Shown one piece after another: positions 5,448-6,090 of a stretch of 6,090 bases of DNA. The notes below the pieces were generated by a model that had not been told where the DNA came from, did no database searches, and saw only the letters and a program-made list of their open reading frames with translations. The number at the start of each line of letters is the position of its first letter. The first letter of the stretch is position 1. This stretch comes from CAISIP01 sp963974265 (lineage in GTDB: Bacteria > Pseudomonadota > Gammaproteobacteria > Burkholderiales > Burkholderiaceae_C), in NCBI GenBank assembly GCA_963974265.1, contig CAXBDR010000278.1, positions 1-6,090 on the forward strand. The letters are read 5' to 3'. Made by a program: the position numbers and the translations under genes.

Positions 5448-6090
5448 ATGAACGAAACCCTGCAGATGACGGAATCGATCGCCGCGGATACCGACGCGGA
5501 TCTCGCCCGCCGGTTCGGCGGCATGGAGCGCCTGTTCGGCGTTGCCGCGGCGGCGCGAATTCGGCACGCGCACGTGGCCATCGTCGGCATCGGCGGAGTC
5601 GGCTCGTGGGCGGCGGAGGCGCTGGCACGCAGCGCAGTGGGTGCATTGACGCTGGTCGACCTCGACCATGTCGCCGAATCCAACATCAACCGGCAGGTGC
5701 ATGCGCTGGACACCACCGTCGGCCAGGCCAAGGTGCAGGCAATGCGCGAGCGAATTGCGCTGATCCATCCGGGCTGTGTCGTGCAAGGCGTGGAGGAGTT
5801 CGTCGAGCCGGACAACTGGCCCGCCATCCTGCCGACCGCGGTCGATGCCGTCATTGACGCCTGCGACCACGTGCGAGCCAAGGTCGCGATGGCCGACTGG
5901 GCCCGGCGCAGCAAGTCGATCTTCATCACCGTGGGGGCGGCGGGAGGCAAGCGACTGGCGCACCAGGTCGACATCGACGACCTGTCGCGCAGTACCCACG
6001 ACCCCTTGCTGGCGCGCATGCGCAACCTGCTGCGCAAGCACCATGGTGCGCCGGGCATGGGCCGCACCATGGGCCTGCCGTGTGTGTTCA
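5448..6090 (+). CDS. tcdA: tRNA threonylcarbamoyladenosine dehydratase TcdA (CsdL), 3' end missing
   Basis: TcdA is an E1/ThiF-like enzyme that uses ATP to dehydrate t6A at position 37 of ANN-decoding tRNAs to cyclic ct6A. The frame is open to the right edge, giving 214 residues of about 260-280 expected. Seen from 5448: an RRFGGMERLFG N-helix (21-31), nucleotide-binding GIGGVGSWAAEALARS (47-62), Asp71 and Asp73 at the end of the second Rossmann strand, the ATP-contacting SNINRQVHAL (78-87) with Asn79 and Arg82, VIDACD (135-140), and a TVGAAGG strand (161-167). PCVF at the edge fits the DCVFS of E. coli. Four in-frame ATGs are possible (5424, 5448, 5466, 5523); none has a clear Shine-Dalgarno. 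5523 would cut the N-helix; 5448 is chosen for family-like length but is uncertain. It shares the frame of cpoB, with only the TGA at 5397 between, and is probably cotranscribed. A long open frame on the opposite strand here (4545-6044) is a shadow. Confidence 0.93.
   Translation, partial: MNETLQMTESIAADTDADLARRFGGMERLFGVAAAARIRHAHVAIVGIGGVGSWAAEALARSAVGALTLVDLDHVAESNINRQVHALDTTVGQAKVQAMRERIALIHPGCVVQGVEEFVEPDNWPAILPTAVDAVIDACDHVRAKVAMADWARRSKSIFITVGAAGGKRLAHQVDIDDLSRSTHDPLLARMRNLLRKHHGAPGMGRTMGLPCVF

Noticed and set aside
4545..6044. 499-codon minus-strand frame opposite cpoB and tcdA
   Set aside because: The plus strand encodes CpoB and TcdA with clear motifs over the same bases; the minus frame has only His/Leu/Gln/Arg-rich sequence.
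1..6090. Novel system, mobile element, CRISPR array, tRNA or phage gene
   Set aside because: No spaced direct repeats, transposase or integrase motifs, cloverleaf-like sequence or unexplained long coding region was seen; composition is even across the window.

Overview
The window is GC-rich, densely packed proteobacterial chromosome. It carries five protein genes: a truncated glutathione S-transferase, msbA, tolB, pal and cpoB, plus the first two thirds or more of tcdA. The Tol-Pal and MsbA genes mark a Gram-negative cell with an LPS outer membrane. The wording of TolB (five SPDG-type propeller repeats, an SSSIDTEP segment, a short N-domain) resembles, from memory, Burkholderiales TolB. A betaproteobacterium, perhaps in or near the Alcaligenaceae, is therefore the best guess; this is inference, not a search result.

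Layout. At the left edge (1-617, +) is the end of a YfcG/YghU-like GST whose first ~26-30 residues lie outside the window. It converges on msbA (639-2441, -) across only 21 bases. The two 3' ends form an inverted repeat that could act as a shared terminator. msbA and tolB are divergent across a 216-bp gap (2442-2657), which contains the only AT-rich island seen (about 2514-2537) and two short upstream ORFs of doubtful reality. To the right is a tight plus-strand operon: tolB (2658-3968), 19 bp, pal (3988-4554), a 4-bp ATGA overlap, cpoB (4551-5399), about 48 bp, then tcdA (from about 5448, running off the window).

How the genes fit together. MsbA flips lipid A-core across the inner membrane for LPS export. 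TolB (periplasm), Pal (outer-membrane lipoprotein) and CpoB (periplasmic TPR protein) form the periplasmic and outer-membrane half of the Tol-Pal system, which constricts the envelope at division. The neighbourhood is thus mostly about envelope biogenesis, with tcdA (tRNA ct6A37 modification) as a probable downstream passenger of the operon. The inner-membrane motor genes tolQ, tolR and tolA, usually directly upstream of tolB, are not in the window; msbA occupies that place.

No mobile element, CRISPR array, tRNA, rRNA or clearly new system was found. The observations below are modest: the split of the tol-pal cluster, a convergent-gene inverted repeat, two upstream ORFs (one with a Pro-Pro-Pro run just before the tolB Shine-Dalgarno), a GC hairpin before tcdA, and an unbroken frame between cpoB and tcdA.
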